A program made the translations under genes and the position numbers. The notes under the pieces were generated by a model, which was given only the letters and a program-made list of their open reading frames with translations, was not told where the DNA came from and ran no database searches. This document shows, in pieces, positions 4,914 to 6,122 of a stretch of DNA of 6,122 nt (its first letter is position 1; each line of letters starts with the position of its first letter). This DNA comes from Bacteroidales bacterium (GTDB lineage: Bacteria > Bacteroidota > Bacteroidia > Bacteroidales > JAOZTL01), in assembly GCA_029942205.1 (NCBI GenBank), contig JAOZTL010000211.1, positions 1 to 6,122 of the forward strand, read 5' to 3'.

Positions 4914-4952
4914 GGTCTAAGCTGATTTTATTCGACTTAGACCTTTTTTTTT
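4909..4952 (+). terminator. Strong intrinsic terminator ending the complex operon
   Basis: AAAAAGGTCTAAG (4909-4921) pairs perfectly with CTTAGACCTTTTT (4936-4948) over 13 bp around a 14-base loop, followed by an unbroken T-tract from 4944 to 4952. It starts 20 bases after the stop codon of the fusion gene. The A-run before and T-run after mean it could also end transcription from the other strand. Confidence 0.85.
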
Positions 4953-4960
4953 AGATAAGC

Positions 4961-4991
4961 TTTGTTGTGGGTGTTTTTTTTTATAAATTAG
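4961..4991 (+). promoter_or_regulatory. Possible Bacteroidota-type promoter for the LytTR gene
   Basis: TTTG at 4961-4964 matches the -33 element of the Bacteroidota primary sigma factor, and TAAATTAG at 4984-4991 matches the -7 consensus TAxxTTTG except for one base. The spacing of 19 bases is right. Transcription would begin near 4998, leaving a leader of about 27 bases before the ATG at 5025. It lies directly after the terminator, where a new promoter would be expected. Confidence 0.4.
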
Positions 4992-5007
4992 CCGCACTCA
5001 ATTAGCC
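4986..5007 (+). promoter_or_regulatory. 8-bp direct repeat at the LytTR promoter, possible operator
   Basis: AATTAGCC occurs at 4986-4993 and 5000-5007, a 14-base period, straddling the predicted start of transcription. LytTR proteins bind pairs of direct repeats, usually about two helical turns apart, so this shorter period is not typical. It could serve another regulator or be coincidence. Confidence 0.25.
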
Positions 5008-5024
5008 ATATCAAAAAACTAACT

Positions 5025-5735
5025 ATGAATTGTATTGTTATAGATGATGATAACATATCACGCTTACTGATCGAAAAATATATTGCAAAGACGGAATCGC
5101 TAAACTTAGTGGATTCATTCTCTAGTGCAATCCATGCTGTAAATCTTTTAAACTCAGATGCAATTATCGATTTGGTATTTTTAGATATTGAAATGCCCGA
5201 AATGACAGGAGTAGAGTTATTAAAATCGGTAGAAGACCTACCGCAAGTAATTGTTGTTTCGGCAAAAGAAAAGTATGCAATTGAAGCTATCGAGTATGAA
5301 GTTACAGACTACCTACTGAAACCTGTGTCGTATGCTCGATTCTATAAAGCCGTAGAAAAAGCGATGCGTAGATACCGAATGGAAGGAGATGATTTAAACG
5401 ATAAAGGGATTTTTATAAAAAATAGTGCATCTTCCTTGGTTCGCATTCGCTTTGAAGATATCTTATGGATAGAAGCCTTAGAGAATTACGTTGTTATTAA
5501 TACGGCAGATAATAAATATACGATTCATTTTACGATGAAAGGCATTATCAATAGACTGCCTGCACGCATGTTTGTACGTGTTCATCGGTCGTACATTGTT
5601 AATATTCACCAGATTGATTATATTGAAGACAATTCGGTTTGTTTAAGAATTACTGACGATACTACGAGAGGGATTCCTATTGCAAAATCATACAAAGACC
5701 ACTTGATGAAGAATATTAAAATTATGACAAAATAA
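5025..5735 (+). CDS. LytTR-family two-component response regulator
   Basis: This 236-residue transcription factor has a CheY-like receiver (about 1-117) and a LytTR DNA-binding domain (about 128-230). The receiver shows the acidic pocket D7-D9, phospho-acceptor D54 in FLDIEMPEMTG, S79 as the conserved Ser/Thr, the KEKYAIEA segment (81-88) and K99-Pro100. The LytTR part shows GIFIKNSASSLVRIRFEDI (128-146), WIEALENYVVI (148-158) and FVRVHRSYIVNI (183-194). All catalytic receiver residues are present, so it should be phosphorylated by a histidine kinase (often LytS/YehU-type in this family), but no kinase is in the window. It has its own probable promoter and follows a terminator, so it is a separate unit from the respiratory operon. 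Whether it regulates that operon cannot be told. Its stop codon overlaps the hairpin at 5734-5748. Confidence 0.93.
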   Translation: MNCIVIDDDNISRLLIEKYIAKTESLNLVDSFSSAIHAVNLLNSDAIIDLVFLDIEMPEMTGVELLKSVEDLPQVIVVSAKEKYAIEAIEYEVTDYLLKPVSYARFYKAVEKAMRRYRMEGDDLNDKGIFIKNSASSLVRIRFEDILWIEALENYVVINTADNKYTIHFTMKGIINRLPARMFVRVHRSYIVNIHQIDYIEDNSVCLRITDDTTRGIPIAKSYKDHLMKNIKIMTK

Positions 5736-5748
5736 GGTCGAAGACTTT
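5734..5748 (+). repeat. Intergenic hairpin AAGGTC-GAA-GACTTT after the LytTR gene
   Basis: AAGGTC (5734-5739) pairs with GACTTT (5743-5748) around GAA; one C-to-T change against the 1804 copy turns a G-C pair into a G-U wobble, so pairing is kept. It overlaps the stop codon. This copy lies downstream of a gene, not before a nearby start codon. Confidence 0.5.
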
Positions 5749-5787
5749 ACTGGTTGCAATAGTTTATGTAGCATAAGCACATTAAAT

Positions 5788-5813
5788 AGCACGAAGTGCT
5801 TACAACACTTCGT
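5788..5813 (+). repeat. Hairpin AGCAC-GAA-GTGCT with a competing alternative stem
   Basis: AGCAC (5788-5792) pairs with GTGCT (5796-5800) around GAA. Alternatively ACGAAGTG (5791-5798) pairs perfectly over 8 bp with CACTTCGT (5806-5813) around a 7-base loop. The two folds are mutually exclusive and the second is longer. The lead TTAAATA is shared with the 1661 copy. Confidence 0.5.
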
Positions 5814-5814
5814 T

Positions 5815-5906
5815 AAATTGACAATGAATAATTGATAATTATTTTACTGATAAACAGTAGCTTGCGAGTGCTAATATCAAAATAAATATTTATCATTTAT
5901 CAATTT
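5815..5906. repeat. Imperfect ~92-bp inverted repeat
   Basis: The reverse complement of 5879-5906 (AAATTGATAAATGATAAA...) resembles 5815-5845 (AAATTGACAATGAATAAT...) with several substitutions and small gaps. The centre holds a perfect TACTG-ATAAA-CAGTA hairpin (5845-5859). Layout is like a decayed miniature element, but the AT-rich composition makes part of the similarity cheap. Confidence 0.35.
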
Positions 5907-5961
5907 GGCTATTAAGCAATTACAGAAAAACTTAACGAACTATTGGCTTAGTAACGCAAAT

Positions 5962-6078
5962 TAAATAAGCTATAACAGTTATACTCGTTCTTATGTCCTT
6001 TAACTCACTTGGTACTATTGGCAGATTTTTTAAGACGTTAAAGAACAACGCAAGTTCGCCTAACTATTAGCTTATTTA
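5962..6078. repeat. Inverted repeat pair enclosing ~79 bp
   Basis: 5962-5981 and the reverse complement of 6061-6078 share TAAATAAGCTA exactly, then AGTTA after a small mismatch with a 2-base length difference. The arms enclose 79 bases with no ORF. It could be a structured untranslated region or a small non-autonomous element. Confidence 0.35.
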
Positions 6079-6099
6079 TACTGAAATGCTATCATAATT

Positions 6100-6122
6100 A
6101 TGAATTTAAAACGTTTCTTTTC
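6100..6122 (+). CDS. Possible start of a new gene (3' truncated)
   Basis: ATG at 6100 opens seven full codons, Met-Asn-Leu-Lys-Arg-Phe-Leu, before the window ends; the next codon begins TC. Two basic residues followed by hydrophobic ones would suit the start of a signal peptide or membrane segment. The upstream AT-rich context without Shine-Dalgarno is like that of the other genes here. Too little is visible to name it or to be sure it is a gene. Confidence 0.3.

Larger units (their letters stand above)
5736..6099. other. 364-bp noncoding stretch with hairpins and imperfect inverted repeats
   Basis: No gene is supported on either strand. It holds a hairpin overlapping the LytTR stop, the AGCAC-GAA-GTGCT hairpin (5788-5800) with a competing 8-bp partner (to 5813), and a ~92-bp imperfect inverted repeat (5815-5906) with a TACTG/CAGTA stem inside (5845-5859). 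A second inverted repeat pairs 5962-5981 with 6061-6078. ACTATTGGC occurs twice (5939-5947, 6014-6022). No clear terminator for the LytTR gene or promoter for the next gene was found. Confidence 0.55.

Noticed and set aside
5227..5243. CGGTAG/CTACCG hairpin inside the LytTR gene, resembling the intergenic repeats
   Set aside because: It lies in conserved receiver coding sequence, its loop (AAGAC) and flanks differ from the intergenic family, and a single 6-bp dyad in coding DNA can be chance.
201..5800. CRISPR array from the repeated GGTC-GAA-GACC units
   Set aside because: Units are only 13-15 bases, scattered over kilobases between genes, with no regular spacers and no cas genes.

Overview
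The window looks like a Bacteroidota (Bacteroidetes) genome. It is AT-rich, every intact gene stops with TAA, start codons sit in A-rich sequence with almost no Shine-Dalgarno sites, and there is a LytTR-type response regulator of the kind common in that phylum. All recognised genes are on the + strand. The taxonomic call is inference from these traits; no marker gene is present.

Positions 1-4889 hold the end of an operon for a membrane-bound, complex I-related respiratory complex. The order is the C-terminus of a NuoH-like membrane anchor, NuoB-like, NuoC-like and NuoD-like subunits, then a 597-residue protein joining a NuoI-like two-cluster ferredoxin to a GltD/NfnB-like FAD/NAD(P)H oxidoreductase. 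This is the M-J-K-L-N order of the archaeal Mbh/Mbx (Mbs) complexes. The catalytic subunits are neither a canonical complex I nor a hydrogenase. The NuoD-like subunit has CxxE where group 4 [NiFe] hydrogenases have each of their two CxxC pairs, and it lacks the quinone-site His and Tyr of complex I. The NuoB-like subunit has only three cysteines in total, so its proximal [4Fe-4S] cluster would have an open iron site. That pattern fits the sulfane-sulfur reductase (Mbs/Mbx) branch better than a quinone reductase or hydrogenase. The flavoprotein fusion would connect the complex to NAD(P)H, ferredoxin or both. A strong intrinsic terminator (about 4909-4952) ends the unit.

Positions 5025-5735 encode a stand-alone LytTR response regulator, with a plausible Bacteroidota-type promoter and an 8-bp direct repeat upstream of it. 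No sensor kinase is visible. From 5736 to 6099 there is no gene, only hairpins and imperfect inverted repeats. The last 23 bases may open another gene (Met-Asn-Leu-Lys-Arg-Phe-Leu...).

The noncoding DNA is the second point of interest. Gaps between the complex genes are 86-380 bp, long for subunits of one complex. They carry a family of short hairpins on a common plan: an A-rich lead (often TTAAATA), a 4-6 bp stem, usually a GAA loop, then TTA. The stem sequence differs between copies while pairing is kept (GGTC/GACC, GCAC/GTGC, CGCT/AGCG). Several lie just upstream of start codons. They may be RNA-level control or processing elements, or a dispersed repeat family. The 380-bp gap before nuoD also holds a long inverted repeat and a possible 13-codon leader ORF.
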